Positions 8,369 through 17,309 of a stretch of DNA of 64,000 bases are shown in pieces. A program made the translations under genes and the position numbers. The stretch spans positions 1,679,501 through 1,743,500 of the forward strand of contig NC_008380.1 of NCBI RefSeq assembly GCF_000009265.1, given 5' to 3'. Within the stretch, counting starts at the first letter, position 1. Every line of letters begins with the position of its first letter. Under the pieces are notes generated by a model. The model made no database searches. It had not been told where the DNA came from and saw only the letters and a program-made list of their open reading frames with translations. This DNA is from Rhizobium johnstonii 3841. Lineage in GTDB: Bacteria > Pseudomonadota > Alphaproteobacteria > Rhizobiales > Rhizobiaceae.

Positions 8369-9145
8369 TCAGTCGTGGGTGCTCTCGGGCATGGATGAGG
8401 GATCGAAACGTTCCCAGCCGCGCGGGGTCAGATGCTCCTGCGGCTGGAAGCGCGTCTTGTAGTCCATTTTCCGCGACCCTTGCACCCAGTAGCCGAGGTA
8501 GACATGCGGCAGTCCCAGCGCTTTCGTGCGCCTGACATGATCGAGAATCATGAAGGTGCCGAGCGAACGCTGCTCGAGTGCCGGATTGAAATAGGAATAG
8601 ACCATCGACAGCCCGTCGCTCATCGTATCGGTGAGGGCGGCGGCAAGCAGCTCGCCCTTCGGACGCTGCTCCAGTCCTGAACCTTCCTCACGCCGGCGGT
8701 ATTCGATGATTCTCGTATTCACATGCGTGTCTTCCACCATGATGGCATAGTCGAGCACGGTCATGTCGGACATGCCACCCTGCTGGTGGCGAAAATCGAG
8801 ATAGCGTCGGAAGAGCGAATATTGTTCGCTGGAAGGCTGGGCTGCGAATTCGGTGGCGATGACGTCGGAATTGGCAGCAAGCACCCGCTTCATCGATTTC
8901 GTCGGCTCGAATTCCTGGGCGAGAATTCTGACGGAAACGCAGGCGCGACAGGATTCGCAGGCCGGGCGATAAGCGATGTTCTGCGAGCGGCGGAAACCGC
9001 CCTGCGTGAGGATGTCGTTCATCTCGGCGGCGCGCGGGCCGACCAGATGGGTGAACACCTTGCGCTCCATCTCATGCGGCAGGTAAGGACACGCAGCCGG
9101 GGCCGTCAGATAAAACTGCGGGGATGGCGTCGTCTGCGTATTCAT
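8369..9145 (-). CDS. bpt: Aspartate/glutamate leucyltransferase
   Basis: The protein has 258 residues from the ATG at 9145 (MNTQTT); the open frame extends 16 codons to 9193 without similarity. It is of the bacterial Bpt type, transferring leucine from Leu-tRNA to N-terminal Asp or Glu and marking proteins for ClpS/ClpAP degradation (N-degron pathway). Visible are the N-terminal cysteine cluster [23 protein letters not shown] shared with eukaryotic ATE1, then [16 protein letters not shown], and the C-terminal [20 protein letters not shown]. It abuts the downstream DMT transporter gene. Confidence 0.93.
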   Translation of the reverse strand: MNTQTTPSPQFYLTAPAACPYLPHEMERKVFTHLVGPRAAEMNDILTQGGFRRSQNIAYRPACESCRACVSVRILAQEFEPTKSMKRVLAANSDVIATEFAAQPSSEQYSLFRRYLDFRHQQGGMSDMTVLDYAIMVEDTHVNTRIIEYRRREEGSGLEQRPKGELLAAALTDTMSDGLSMVYSYFNPALEQRSLGTFMILDHVRRTKALGLPHVYLGYWVQGSRKMDYKTRFQPQEHLTPRGWERFDPSSMPESTHD

Positions 9146-9292
9146 TTGTCGCGGAAATTTCCCTGTCGAGACCGTGCCGTTTCCTGACAGCATGACCTAA
9201 GAATAAAAAACGTCAACAGCGGGGCGCTTTTCGCCCTTCATATCAGTCTTTAAGTTTAGATATGGAGCACCGGCGCCCACCGGCAAAGGGAA

Positions 9293-9318
9293 GGCGGAGA
9301 CTTTATTTGGTCTCCGCC
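9293..9318 (-). terminator. Hairpin after the RDD gene
   Basis: There is a 9-bp perfect stem, GGCGGAGAC/GTCTCCGCC (9293-9301 with 9310-9318), loop TTTATTTG, placed 30 bases beyond the stop of the minus-strand RDD gene. The T-tract on that strand is weak (TTCCCTTT), so it is a moderate terminator candidate. Confidence 0.5.
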
Positions 9319-9347
9319 ACGTCAGTTTAGGCCTCTCAGCTAAAGTC

Positions 9348-9806
9348 TCAGGCTGTACGCACCGTCACGGTGCCGACCAGCAGGTCGTGGATGAGACGGC
9401 TGCGTTCGATGAACAGGCCGGCAAGCAGGATGAGCGGCGTCAGCACCGAGTTGAGGATCCAGAACAATGCCAGATGCACGATCGCTGTCATGAAATCCAT
9501 CGGCCGTCCGTCGACGCGCACGATTGCGATCCCCATCGCGCGCATGCCGAGCGAGGCCTGGCTCGGTCCACCCACCGTCAGGCCGAAGTAAATGCCGGCA
9601 ACGATGACGAAGAGGGCAGGGTAGAGAAAGAAGCCGAGCCCCAGCGTGACGATCGACAGGAAGAACAGCACGATCGCCGCGGGAATGCAGAGCAGCGCCA
9701 CGATGACGTAGTCGAGGATGAAGGCGAAGACCCGGCGGCTCAACACGCCGCTATAGGCGCGCCAGTCCTCCGGTGCGGCATAAAGCGGATTGGGGTTGTA
9801 GCTCAT
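9348..9806 (-). CDS. RDD-family integral membrane protein
   Basis: The protein has 152 residues from the ATG at 9806, which AGGAG precedes by about six bases; the longer frame to 9857 lacks a site. It begins with an aromatic/proline-rich cytoplasmic segment (YNPNPLYAAPEDWRAY), then RRVFAFILDYVIVALL, where the Arg and two Asp-type positions define the RDD family. There are three to four membrane segments, and the second RDD region is QASLGMRAMGIAIVRVDGR. The function of the family is poorly known (some members are sodium/proton antiporters). It is a single gene downstream of hemB in the same direction, with a 101-bp gap. Confidence 0.85.
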   Translation of the reverse strand: MSYNPNPLYAAPEDWRAYSGVLSRRVFAFILDYVIVALLCIPAAIVLFFLSIVTLGLGFFLYPALFVIVAGIYFGLTVGGPSQASLGMRAMGIAIVRVDGRPMDFMTAIVHLALFWILNSVLTPLILLAGLFIERSRLIHDLLVGTVTVRTA

Positions 9807-9907
9807 CTCAATCTCCTGCGGAAAAACGATGCCGCTGATATGGTATCGGCAGGGCAAAATGCAATATTTGCTCTAGATTCGGATGATTTTCGGCCGGTTT
9901 GGCCCAA

Positions 9908-10921
9908 TCACCGCTTTGCGAGAATTTTCGCCACTTCGATCGCGAAATAGGTGAGGACACCGTCGCATCCCGCCCGCTTGAACGACAGTAGCGTTTCGAG
10001 CATCGCTCGCTCGCCGTCGATCCAGCCATTCATCGCCGCTGCCTTGATTTGCGTGTATTCGCCGGAAACCTGGTAGGCGAAGGTCGGCAGGCCAAAGGCC
10101 TCCTTCATCCGCCAGCAGATATCGAGATAGGGCAGGCCGGGCTTGACCATCAGCATGTCGGCGCCTTCCTCGACGTCGAGGGCAGCGTCGCGGATCGCCT
10201 CGGTGCCATTGGCGGGGTCGATATAATAGGTCTTCTTGTCGCCTTTCAGCAGCCCGCCCGTCGAGATCGCCTCGCGATAGGGACCGTAGAAGGCGGAGGC
10301 GAATTTCGTCGCATAGCTCATGATGCCGACGCTCTGGTGGCCGGCCGCATCGAGCGCCATGCGGATCGCGCCGATGCGTCCGTCCATCATCTCCGACGGC
10401 GCGATGATGTCGGCGCCCGCATCCGCCTGCATCACGGCGGCGCGCGCCACCTGGTCGACCGTCTCGTCATTGACGATCTCGCTGCCTCTGAGAATGCCGT
10501 CATGGCCGTGGCTGGTGAAGGGATCGAGCGCGACATCGGTAATGATGCCGATATCAGGCACCGCCTTCTTGATCGCCGCCGTCGCCTGATTGATCAGGTT
10601 GTTGGCTTCGAGGCTGTTAGAGCCGGTCTCGTCGCGCAGCTCCATCTCGATATTCGGAAAGGTGGCAAGCGCCGGAATGCCGAGGCCGGCGGCTTCGCGC
10701 GCGGCTTCCACGGCCTTGTCGATGCTCATGCGGTTGACGCCGGGCATGGCCGGGATCGGATCGACGATGCCGGAACCCGGCACGATGAAGATCGGCCAGA
10801 TCAGGTCATCGACCGTCAGCCGGTTTTCCTGCACCAGCCGGCGCGTCCAATCCGCCTTGCGGTTGCGCCGCATGCGGCGATGGCCGGTGATGTCGTCGAC
10901 GAGATGCGTCCTGTCCTGCAT
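9908..10921 (-). CDS. hemB: Delta-aminolevulinic acid dehydratase (porphobilinogen synthase)
   Basis: The protein has 337 residues, the usual HemB length. It condenses two 5-aminolevulinate molecules to porphobilinogen, the second step of tetrapyrrole synthesis after HemA in alphaproteobacteria. The two active-site lysines are in SYATKFASAFYGP and MLMVKPGLPYLD. At the metal site the sequence is DVALDPFTSHGHDG, with Asp and Ala in place of the cysteines of zinc enzymes, so it belongs to the magnesium-type subgroup. The N-terminal arm (RRMRRNRKADWTRRLVQENRL) is typical of rhizobia. Confidence 0.96.
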   Translation of the reverse strand: MQDRTHLVDDITGHRRMRRNRKADWTRRLVQENRLTVDDLIWPIFIVPGSGIVDPIPAMPGVNRMSIDKAVEAAREAAGLGIPALATFPNIEMELRDETGSNSLEANNLINQATAAIKKAVPDIGIITDVALDPFTSHGHDGILRGSEIVNDETVDQVARAAVMQADAGADIIAPSEMMDGRIGAIRMALDAAGHQSVGIMSYATKFASAFYGPYREAISTGGLLKGDKKTYYIDPANGTEAIRDAALDVEEGADMLMVKPGLPYLDICWRMKEAFGLPTFAYQVSGEYTQIKAAAMNGWIDGERAMLETLLSFKRAGCDGVLTYFAIEVAKILAKR

Positions 10922-11080
10922 GATATCTATCCCTGGCCCATTCCATTTATCGGAGCGCTCATTATCATGGCGCCTGGAAAATCCAAACCGGACGATTGGC
11001 CGCGGCGGAAGAACCTCTGGCGCATGATGCCGATAATCGGAATCGATTTTTCGGGGGTACGCGCAAACTCAAAGTGATAA

Positions 11081-11119
11081 AGCGTTCTCCAGCGCGTCTT
11101 GTCAGACACGCGGCGTTCT
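11081..11119. repeat. Dispersed intergenic hairpin repeat (RIME-like), copy 2 (short)
   Basis: AGCGTTCTCCAGCGCGTCTT followed by GTCAGACACGCGGCGTTC matches the hairpin half of the unit at 6160. Only the GC-rich hairpin is present. It stands immediately upstream of the DUF6163 gene. Confidence 0.55.
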
Positions 11120-11154
11120 TTATGAAGATGCAACCCCAAACCGATGTCTGCGCT

Positions 11155-11592
11155 ATGGAAACCGATTCCCCGACGATACCGAAACGCACACTGGCGGATA
11201 TCCTCTTCATTCTCTTCCTGAGACTGGTTGCCATATCCTGCTTCTGGTTCGGCCTGCAATATTGGGCAATGCTCGTCGGCTATTCGCTGGTCGGCGCCGG
11301 CCGCTTCGATCTTTTGAGCCTGCCGTGGAAGGTGGCGAGCACCAGCCTCGCCGTGCTCTTCCCCGTCGCCTCCCTCGGCCTGTGGCTCACCGTCTCCTGG
11401 GGACCGGTCATCTGGGTGCTGGCCGCTGGTGGACAAGTCCTCATGTATGGCCTGCTGCCGGATATTTTCGGCCCCAACCAGATGATCATCCTGCTGCATG
11501 TCATGGTCGCCGCCGTCTACTTGATTTTCCGCCTGCTGCTGTGGCTGGAAAAGCGCCGGCACCGCCGCCAGGTAAGTGTTGATTTACCCTGA
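11155..11592 (+). CDS. Small integral membrane protein (DUF6163-like)
   Basis: The protein has 145 residues from the ATG at 11155 (METDSPT). An in-frame ATG at 11122 would add 11 residues but directly abuts the repeat at 11081-11119; neither has a convincing ribosome site, so the start is uncertain. Four hydrophobic segments (LADILFILFLRLVAISCFWF, then STSLAVLFPVASLGLWLTV, WGPVIWVLAAGGQVLMYGLL and MIILLHVMVAAVYLIFRLLL) end in a strongly basic tail (WLEKRRHRRQ), which predicts a cytoplasmic C-terminus. It looks like the conserved rhizobial DUF6163 family of unknown function. It lies upstream of ldtR, 128 bp apart. Confidence 0.75.
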   Translation: METDSPTIPKRTLADILFILFLRLVAISCFWFGLQYWAMLVGYSLVGAGRFDLLSLPWKVASTSLAVLFPVASLGLWLTVSWGPVIWVLAAGGQVLMYGLLPDIFGPNQMIILLHVMVAAVYLIFRLLLWLEKRRHRRQVSVDLP

Positions 11593-11639
11593 GACAACGT
11601 GGAGTTACCGGTAAGGCTCCGTTAAGCCTGCGGTTTAAG

Positions 11640-11660
11640 TCGAATTTTATATGTATTCGA
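11640..11660. promoter_or_regulatory. Inverted repeat upstream of ldtR
   Basis: TCGAAT-N9-ATTCGA (11640-11645 with 11655-11660) forms a 21-bp operator-like site with an AT-rich centre, 60 bp before the ldtR start. LdtR-type MarR proteins commonly bind such symmetric AT-rich sites near their own gene. The link to LdtR is inference. Confidence 0.4.
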
Positions 11661-11720
11661 TAGGGTCTCACTCAAGGCGGGAAGAAAACACACCGCCAAC
11701 CAAACAGTGAGGCAGTCAAT

Positions 11721-12236
11721 ATGAACACGAAAATCAAGCCGCAGGCGGTATCGACCTTCCGTGACCAGCAGGACCACGACATCCGTGATCTTTACATGGA
11801 ATCCCTTCATCTCGTTGAACGTCTGCACCGTCGTCTTCTCGACGTCATCAAGGACGAATTCGACCGCCAGGGTCGCAGCGACGTCAACGCCATCCAGGCG
11901 CTGCTCCTTTTCAACATCGGCAATTCCGAGCTGACCGCCGGCGAGCTGCGCTCGCGTGGCTACTATCTCGGCTCCAACGTCTCCTACAACGTCAAGAAGC
12001 TGGTCGATCTCGGTTTCATCAACCACCAGCGCTCACGCATCGACCGCCGCTCGGTCCGCATCAGCCTGACCGAAACCGGCCAGGACATCGCCGAAACGGT
12101 GGCCAAGCTCTACGAACGCCACATCGCCTCGATCGACAAGGTCGGCGGCATCGGCACCGACGAGTTCACGCAGATGAACAAACTGCTCCAGCGTCTGGAC
12201 CGTTTCTGGAACGACCAGATCCTGTATCGTCTCTAA
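11721..12236 (+). CDS. ldtR: MarR-family transcriptional regulator LdtR
   Basis: The protein has 171 residues. The winged helix spans about residues 50-125 (AIQALLLFNIGNSELTAGEL, then YYLGSNVSYNVKKLVDLGFI as recognition helix and RSRIDRRSVRISLTETG as wing). This sequence and the position upstream of an L,D-transpeptidase gene match LdtR, which in Sinorhizobium and Liberibacter activates ldtP and osmotic-stress tolerance. The dimerisation helices are at both ends (DLYMESLHLVERLHRRLLDV and TQMNKLLQRLDRFWND). It precedes ldtP in the same direction, with a 446-bp gap. Confidence 0.9.
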   Translation: MNTKIKPQAVSTFRDQQDHDIRDLYMESLHLVERLHRRLLDVIKDEFDRQGRSDVNAIQALLLFNIGNSELTAGELRSRGYYLGSNVSYNVKKLVDLGFINHQRSRIDRRSVRISLTETGQDIAETVAKLYERHIASIDKVGGIGTDEFTQMNKLLQRLDRFWNDQILYRL

Positions 12237-12682
12237 GACCCTCTGACCTCCTTCAGGGTTGCAGAAAATCGGACGTGTTCCCTGCACGTTCGATTTGCCG
12301 TTTGCATCCGCGTGGCATCTTTGCAACGCAGGGCAGGTCAAGCGTTCTCGCTTGTATTCAAGCCGTTTTTTAGCCGTTATTAACCGGCACGCTTTACCCT
12401 GTCATATGGTTCGTTGCGTCCTGTTTCCGGCATTCGGCAAGTCCGTCTTCCGGCCCGGCAACACGAATTGGCCATATTGGTGTGGCAGCGGAAGGCTTAA
12501 CAACCGGCGCTTTCAATAGACCGATCAGGAATGTTCAGGCTGCCGCATCGCAATCTTGTGATGGGGCAAGCGGAATTTTTCGGTGCGCCGGGACAACGAA
12601 TGGACTGGGATCTGCGTTAAAGCGCAGTGATATCGCAAAAGGCCGCAGATTCTCCTTATGGCGGCATTCAGTGGTTGGGACT
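12237..12682 (+). other. ldtR-ldtP intergenic region, no gene seen
   Basis: The 446 bp between ldtR and the chosen ldtP start hold no supported gene. The ldtP frame stays open back to a GTG at 12482 but that part lacks any signal-peptide or family similarity. A short inverted repeat (ACCCT...AGGGT, 12239-12260) follows ldtR without a T-run. An AT-rich stretch near 12350-12410 (GTTTTTTAGCCGTTATTAAC) is a likely ldtP promoter area. Confidence 0.5.
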
Positions 12683-13984
12683 ATGTCGAAGAAAAACGGA
12701 ATTGAAGCTCTCTCGCGCCGCGCCTTCCTTGCGTCCGCGGCAACGGTTGGCGCCAGCGCGCTTGCCGCGCCGGCATTCGCGCAATCGGCGCTCGATACGC
12801 TGATCAATGCGCCGCGCCGCGGCAACTGGGACGACCAGTTCGACGCCAAGGCGGCGTCGCGCACGGCGACCGCCATGGTTTCCAACACGCCGATCCTCGG
12901 GCCTCAATCGGTTGCGAGCGCCCAGCAGGCAATCATGCAGTATCAGCAGATCGCCGCAGCCGGCGGCTGGCCTGAGGTCAACCCCGGTGACCAGCGCCTG
13001 CAGCTCGGCGTCAGCTCTCCTTCCGTCCAGGCGCTGCGCCAGCGCCTTGCGATCACCGGCGATCTGCCGCGCGAAGCCGGCCTGTCCAACGCCTTCGATT
13101 CTTATGTCGATGGCGCCGTCAAGCGTTTCCAGGCGCGTCATGGCCTGCCGGCCGATGGCGTTCTCGGCGAATTCACGCTGAAGGCGATGAATATCCCCGC
13201 CGATGTCCGCCTGCAGCAGCTGAACACCAATGTCGTCCGTCTGCAGACCTTCCCTGAAGACTTGGGCCGCCGTCACCTGATGGTCAACATCCCGGCCGCC
13301 TATGTGGAGGCTGTTGAAGACGGCAGCGTCGCGACGCGCCACACAGCGGTTGTCGGCCGTCTCAGCCGCCCGACGCATCTCGTCAATTCGAAGATTTACG
13401 AGGTCATCCTCAATCCTTATTGGACTGCGCCGCGCTCGATCGTCGAGAAAGACATCATGCCGCTGATGCGCAAGGATCCGACCTATCTCGAAAAGAATGC
13501 CATTCGTCTGCTCGACGGCAAGGGCAATGAAGTCGCCCCCGAGACCGTCGACTGGAACGGCGAGGCGCCGAACCTGATGTTCCGTCAGGACCCCGGCAAG
13601 ATCAACGCCATGGCGTCGACGAAGATCAACTTCTACAACAAGAACGGCGAGTATATGCACGACACGCCGCAGCAGGGTCTGTTCAACAAGCTGATGCGCT
13701 TCGAATCGTCGGGCTGCGTCCGCGTCCAGAACGTACGCGACCTGACGAACTGGCTGCTGCGCGAGACTCCCGGCTGGAGCCGCCAGCAGATGGAGCAGGT
13801 GATCGCAACCGGCGTCAACACGCCGATCAAACTTGCCGCGGAAGTTCCGGTTTATTTCGTCTATATCTCTGCCTGGGGCATGCCCGACGGCATCGTCCAG
13901 TTCCGTGACGACATCTATCAGATGGACGGCAATGCCGAGCTGGCGCTCGACACCACGGCGGGAATGGAACAGCCGGTCCAGTAA
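12683..13984 (+). CDS. ldtP: Periplasmic L,D-transpeptidase (YcbB-like, peptidoglycan-binding domain)
   Basis: The protein has 433 residues from the ATG at 12683 (MSKKNG), which places a Tat-type signal (SRRAFLASAATVGASALAAP, cleavage after AFA) at the N-terminus. A peptidoglycan-binding domain follows (SPSVQALRQRLAITGDLP to VDGAVKRFQARHGLPADGVLG). The YkuD catalytic domain contains HDTPQQGLFN and SSGCVRVQN; the cysteine (about residue 345) is the nucleophile forming 3-3 cross-links or anchoring proteins to peptidoglycan. It is the known target of LdtR, encoded upstream. A clear terminator follows. Confidence 0.92.
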   Translation: MSKKNGIEALSRRAFLASAATVGASALAAPAFAQSALDTLINAPRRGNWDDQFDAKAASRTATAMVSNTPILGPQSVASAQQAIMQYQQIAAAGGWPEVNPGDQRLQLGVSSPSVQALRQRLAITGDLPREAGLSNAFDSYVDGAVKRFQARHGLPADGVLGEFTLKAMNIPADVRLQQLNTNVVRLQTFPEDLGRRHLMVNIPAAYVEAVEDGSVATRHTAVVGRLSRPTHLVNSKIYEVILNPYWTAPRSIVEKDIMPLMRKDPTYLEKNAIRLLDGKGNEVAPETVDWNGEAPNLMFRQDPGKINAMASTKINFYNKNGEYMHDTPQQGLFNKLMRFESSGCVRVQNVRDLTNWLLRETPGWSRQQMEQVIATGVNTPIKLAAEVPVYFVYISAWGMPDGIVQFRDDIYQMDGNAELALDTTAGMEQPVQ

Positions 13985-14010
13985 GCGGCGACCTCTGCAT
14001 CGCAATTTGA

Positions 14011-14040
14011 AAACCGCGCTTTTTCCGGCGCGGTTTTTTA
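14011..14040 (+). terminator. Rho-independent terminator after ldtP
   Basis: A 9-bp stem AAACCGCGC/GCGCGGTTT (14011-14019 with 14028-14036), loop TTTTTCCG, runs into TTTTTTA. It ends the ldtP transcript 27 bp after the stop. Confidence 0.9.
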
Positions 14041-14174
14041 TGTCGGAGATGCGGCGCGGCGCGACCGCAAAAGAGCGTGAGCGCGCGCTTTGCTCAGCAA
14101 ATGTCGTTCTTCGTATTGCCCTAGCCACAGCGGAAGGCTAATACCTCAGCGCATTCCAGTTGAGGAGCCCGCCC

Positions 14175-15473
14175 ATGACCAATGCTTCCACCGAATCCTT
14201 CTTCAATCGCTCGCTTGCGGACGTCGATCCGGATATTTTCGGCGCGATCGGAAAGGAACTCGGTCGCCAACGGCACGAGATCGAACTGATCGCTTCTGAG
14301 AACATCGTCTCCCGCGCCGTGCTGGAAGCCCAGGGCTCCATCATGACCAACAAATATGCCGAGGGTTATCCCGGCAAGCGTTATTACGGCGGCTGCCAGT
14401 TCGTCGATATCGCCGAGGAACTGGCGATCGAGCGCGCCAAGAAGCTGTTCGGCGTCAATTTCGCCAACGTCCAGCCGAATTCCGGTTCGCAGATGAACCA
14501 GGCCGTGTTCCTGGCGCTGCTGCAGCCCGGCGATACCTTCATGGGGCTCGACCTGAATTCAGGCGGCCACCTCACGCATGGTTCGCCGGTCAACATGTCC
14601 GGCAAGTGGTTCAACGTCGTCTCCTACGGCGTGCGCGAAGGCGACAACCTGCTCGACATGGATGAAGTCGCCCGCAAGGCCGAGGAAACCAAGCCGAAGC
14701 TCATCATCGCCGGCGGCACTGCCTATTCCCGCATCTGGGACTGGAAGCGCTTCCGCGAGATCGCCGACAGCGTCGGCGCTTATCTGATGGTCGACATGGC
14801 CCACATCGCCGGCCTCGTTGCCGGTGGTGTTCATCCGTCGCCATTCCCGCATTGCCATGTCGCGACGACGACGACCCACAAGTCGCTGCGCGGCCCGCGC
14901 GGCGGCGTCATCCTCACCAATGACGAGGATCTGGCGAAGAAGTTCAATTCGGCGGTCTTCCCCGGTCTGCAGGGCGGCCCGCTGATGCACATTATCGCCG
15001 CCAAGGCTGTGGCCTTCGGCGAGGCGCTGCAGCCTGAGTTCAAGGATTATGCCGCCCAGGTGGTCAAGAACGCCAAGGCGCTTGCCGAAACGCTGATATC
15101 GGGCGGCCTCGACGTCGTCTCCGGCGGCACCGACAACCACCTGATGCTGGTCGACCTGCGCAAGAAGAATGCCACCGGCAAGCGCGCCGAGGCAGCCCTC
15201 GGCCGCGCTTACGTCACCTGCAACAAGAACGGCATTCCCTTCGATCCGGAAAAGCCCTTCGTCACCTCGGGTGTGCGCCTCGGCGCACCGGCCGGCACGA
15301 CCCGCGGCTTCAAGGAAGCGGAATTCCGCGAGATCGGCAATCTGATCGTCGAGGTCCTCGACGGTCTGAAGGTCGCCAATTCCGATGAAGGCAACGCCGC
15401 GGTCGAAGCCGCCGTGCGCGGCAAGGTGGTCAGCCTCACCGACCGCTTCCCCATGTACGGCTACATGGGATAA
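14175..15473 (+). CDS. glyA: Serine hydroxymethyltransferase
   Basis: The protein has 432 residues. The ATG at 14175 is preceded by TGAGGAG at 7 bases; the in-frame ATG at 14160 is not. It is a PLP enzyme of fold type I that interconverts serine and glycine with tetrahydrofolate, feeding one-carbon metabolism. The PLP lysine is in the [14 protein letters not shown] motif (about residue 235); [10 protein letters not shown] near the start and [17 protein letters not shown] are further family signatures. It is the first gene of an operon with nrdR (9-bp gap), ribD and ribE. Confidence 0.97.
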   Translation: MTNASTESFFNRSLADVDPDIFGAIGKELGRQRHEIELIASENIVSRAVLEAQGSIMTNKYAEGYPGKRYYGGCQFVDIAEELAIERAKKLFGVNFANVQPNSGSQMNQAVFLALLQPGDTFMGLDLNSGGHLTHGSPVNMSGKWFNVVSYGVREGDNLLDMDEVARKAEETKPKLIIAGGTAYSRIWDWKRFREIADSVGAYLMVDMAHIAGLVAGGVHPSPFPHCHVATTTTHKSLRGPRGGVILTNDEDLAKKFNSAVFPGLQGGPLMHIIAAKAVAFGEALQPEFKDYAAQVVKNAKALAETLISGGLDVVSGGTDNHLMLVDLRKKNATGKRAEAALGRAYVTCNKNGIPFDPEKPFVTSGVRLGAPAGTTRGFKEAEFREIGNLIVEVLDGLKVANSDEGNAAVEAAVRGKVVSLTDRFPMYGYMG

Positions 15474-15482
15474 GGAGTAGGG

Positions 15483-15959
15483 ATGCGCTGCCCCTATTGC
15501 GGTTCGGAAGATACCCAGGTCAAGGATTCGCGCCCGGCGGAGGACAACACGTCCATCCGCCGGCGGCGCATCTGCCCGGATTGCGGTGGCCGCTTCACCA
15601 CGTTCGAGCGCGTGCAACTGCGCGAGCTGATGGTCATCAAGAAGACCGGCCGCAAGGTGCCCTTCGACCGCGACAAGCTGGTGCGCTCCTTCGAGGTGGC
15701 GCTGCGCAAACGCCCGGTCGAGCGGGACCGCATCGAGCGCGCCGTCTCCGGCATCGTCCGGCGGCTTGAAAGCTCCGGCGAGACCGAGATCTCCTCCGAA
15801 CAGATCGGCCTGCAGGTGCTGGAAGCCATGAAGAGCCTCGATGATGTCGGCTTCGTGCGCTACGCCTCGGTCTATCGGGATTTCTCGCTTGCCGAGGATT
15901 TCGAAAAGGTCATTTCCGAAATCAACGCCAAGATCGCCCGCGACCCGCTGGACAGGTGA
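15483..15959 (+). CDS. nrdR: Transcriptional repressor NrdR
   Basis: The protein has 158 residues, preceded by AAGGAG. The N-terminal zinc ribbon has CPYC at residues 3-6 and CPDC at about 31-34; the ATP-cone follows ([31 protein letters not shown]). NrdR senses ATP/dATP and represses ribonucleotide reductase genes through NrdR boxes. Its place between glyA and ribD is the common rhizobial order. It lies three bases before ribD, so the genes are cotranscribed. Confidence 0.96.
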   Translation: MRCPYCGSEDTQVKDSRPAEDNTSIRRRRICPDCGGRFTTFERVQLRELMVIKKTGRKVPFDRDKLVRSFEVALRKRPVERDRIERAVSGIVRRLESSGETEISSEQIGLQVLEAMKSLDDVGFVRYASVYRDFSLAEDFEKVISEINAKIARDPLDR

Positions 15960-15962
15960 GCC

Positions 15963-17309
15963 ATGAGCATCACGCCGCATGACGAACGTTTCATGGCGGC
16001 GGCGATCCGCCTGTCGCGCTGGCATCTCGGCCGCACCGCCACCAACCCCTCCGTCGGCTGCCTGATCGTCAAGGATGGCGTCATCGTCGGCCGTGCGGTG
16101 ACGGCGCTCAGTGGCCGCCCGCATGCCGAGACGCAAGCGCTCGCTGAGGCCAGCGCGCTCGCCCGCGGCGCCACCGCTTATGTGACGCTCGAACCCTGCT
16201 CGCATCACGGCAAGACTCCGCCCTGTTCTGAGGCGCTGATCGCTTATGGCGTTGCCCGCGTCGTGATCAGCGTCACCGATCCCGATCCGCGTGTTTCCGG
16301 CCGCGGAATCGCCATGCTGCGCGAAGCCGGCATAGAGGTGGATGCCGGCGTGCTGGAGGCGGAGGGTCGGCACTCGCTTGCCGCCTATCTCACCCGCCAG
16401 ACGAAGAACCGGCCCTATGTGACTCTCAAGCTTGCTGTTTCCGCCGACGGCATGATCGGCCGCGAAGGGGAGGGGCAGGTAGCGATAACAGGCCCGCTCG
16501 CCCGCGCCCAGGCGCAGGCGCTGCGCGCCGAAACCGATGCGATCCTGGTCGGCATCGGTACCGCGATTGCGGATGATCCCCTGCTGACGGTGCGTTCGCC
16601 AGGTCTTGAATCGCAATCGCCGATCCGCATCGTGCTCGATCCCTTTCTGGCATTGCCGCTGACCAGCAAGCTCGTCGAGACGGCGCGGCAAGTGCCGGTC
16701 ATCGTGGTGGCGAGTGAGGAAGTGTGGCCGTTGTCGGCGGATGCGGAGGGGTTACCCCCCTCTGCCCTGCCGGGCTACCGGGGTGGAGCCACGGGTCTCG
16801 ACCCGTCCTTCGGACCCCCCACAAGGGGGGAGATCGGCAAGGAGCGTGACCCGAATTCCCTAGATGACTCCTCATTACCAGCGACGGCAGATTCAGGACG
16901 GGGAGCAAGCTCCCAGCCAATCTCCCCACCTGTGGGGGAGATGCCCGGCAGGGCAGAGGGGGGCATCCCACCCACAGATCCCACCGACATGGACTCCCGC
17001 CGCGCAGCCCTCGAAGCCGCAGGCGTCGAGGTCGTCCATTGCAATCCCTATCATCCGGAAGTCCTGTTGCCGGCACTCGCGACGCGCGGTATTTCCTCGC
17101 TCCTGGTCGAGGGTGGCGCAAAGACGGCTCGGCTTTTTCTCAAGGCTGGCCTCGTCGACCGCGTCCAGCTTTACCAAGCGCCTGCTGTCATCGGCGAGCG
17201 CGGTATTGAATCCCCGCTTGATGCAACCGACATACCGTCGGGTTTTGCCCATACGGGCACGCTGCTGTTCGGCGAAGATCGCCTGGACGAATACGAAAGA
17301 GGGCTTTGA
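15963..17309 (+). CDS. ribD: Bifunctional riboflavin biosynthesis deaminase/reductase with in-frame insertion
   Basis: The protein has 448 residues, about 70 longer than usual. The N-terminal deaminase domain (about 1-145) has the zinc motifs HAETQALAEA and PCSHHGKTPPCSEAL; the C-terminal reductase (about 150-448) starts RPYVTLKLAVSADGMIG and ends with SLLVEGGAKTARLFLKAGLVDRV. Together they convert the GTP cyclohydrolase II product to the ribitylamino-uracil. Residues about 265-334 are encoded by a 209-bp palindromic element (separate entry), rich in Pro, Gly and Ser, inside the reductase domain. The reading frame is intact on both sides. The gene overlaps ribE by one base (TGATG). Confidence 0.95.
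   Translation: MSITPHDERFMAAAIRLSRWHLGRTATNPSVGCLIVKDGVIVGRAVTALSGRPHAETQALAEASALARGATAYVTLEPCSHHGKTPPCSEALIAYGVARVVISVTDPDPRVSGRGIAMLREAGIEVDAGVLEAEGRHSLAAYLTRQTKNRPYVTLKLAVSADGMIGREGEGQVAITGPLARAQAQALRAETDAILVGIGTAIADDPLLTVRSPGLESQSPIRIVLDPFLALPLTSKLVETARQVPVIVVASEEVWPLSADAEGLPPSALPGYRGGATGLDPSFGPPTRGEIGKERDPNSLDDSSLPATADSGRGASSQPISPPVGEMPGRAEGGIPPTDPTDMDSRRAALEAAGVEVVHCNPYHPEVLLPALATRGISSLLVEGGAKTARLFLKAGLVDRVQLYQAPAVIGERGIESPLDATDIPSGFAHTGTLLFGEDRLDEYERGL
16755..16963. mobile_element. 209-bp palindromic element inserted in frame in ribD
   Basis: The element is bounded by a 21-bp perfect inverted repeat at 16755-16775 (begins CCCCCCTCTGCCCTGCCGGG) and 16943-16963. Inside are subterminal imperfect repeats around GGGGGAGATCGGCAAGGAGC (near 16825-16846) and its near-complement near 16910-16935. 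It has no transposase. Similar CTCTGCCCTGCCGGGCATCT palindromes are, from memory, common between genes in Rhizobium and Mesorhizobium. Here it is read through as protein (residues about 265-334 of RibD) without a stop. Confidence 0.85.

Noticed and set aside
12668..14128. A 486-residue minus-strand frame across ldtP
   Set aside because: Antisense shadow of ldtP, with no recognisable domain and Arg/Asp-rich composition.
15900..15965. FMN riboswitch or promoter before ribD
   Set aside because: Only three bases separate nrdR and ribD; no room for either.
14559..16691. A 710-residue minus-strand frame across glyA, nrdR and ribD
   Set aside because: It crosses three genes that have strong identity on the plus strand; typical GC-rich shadow frame.
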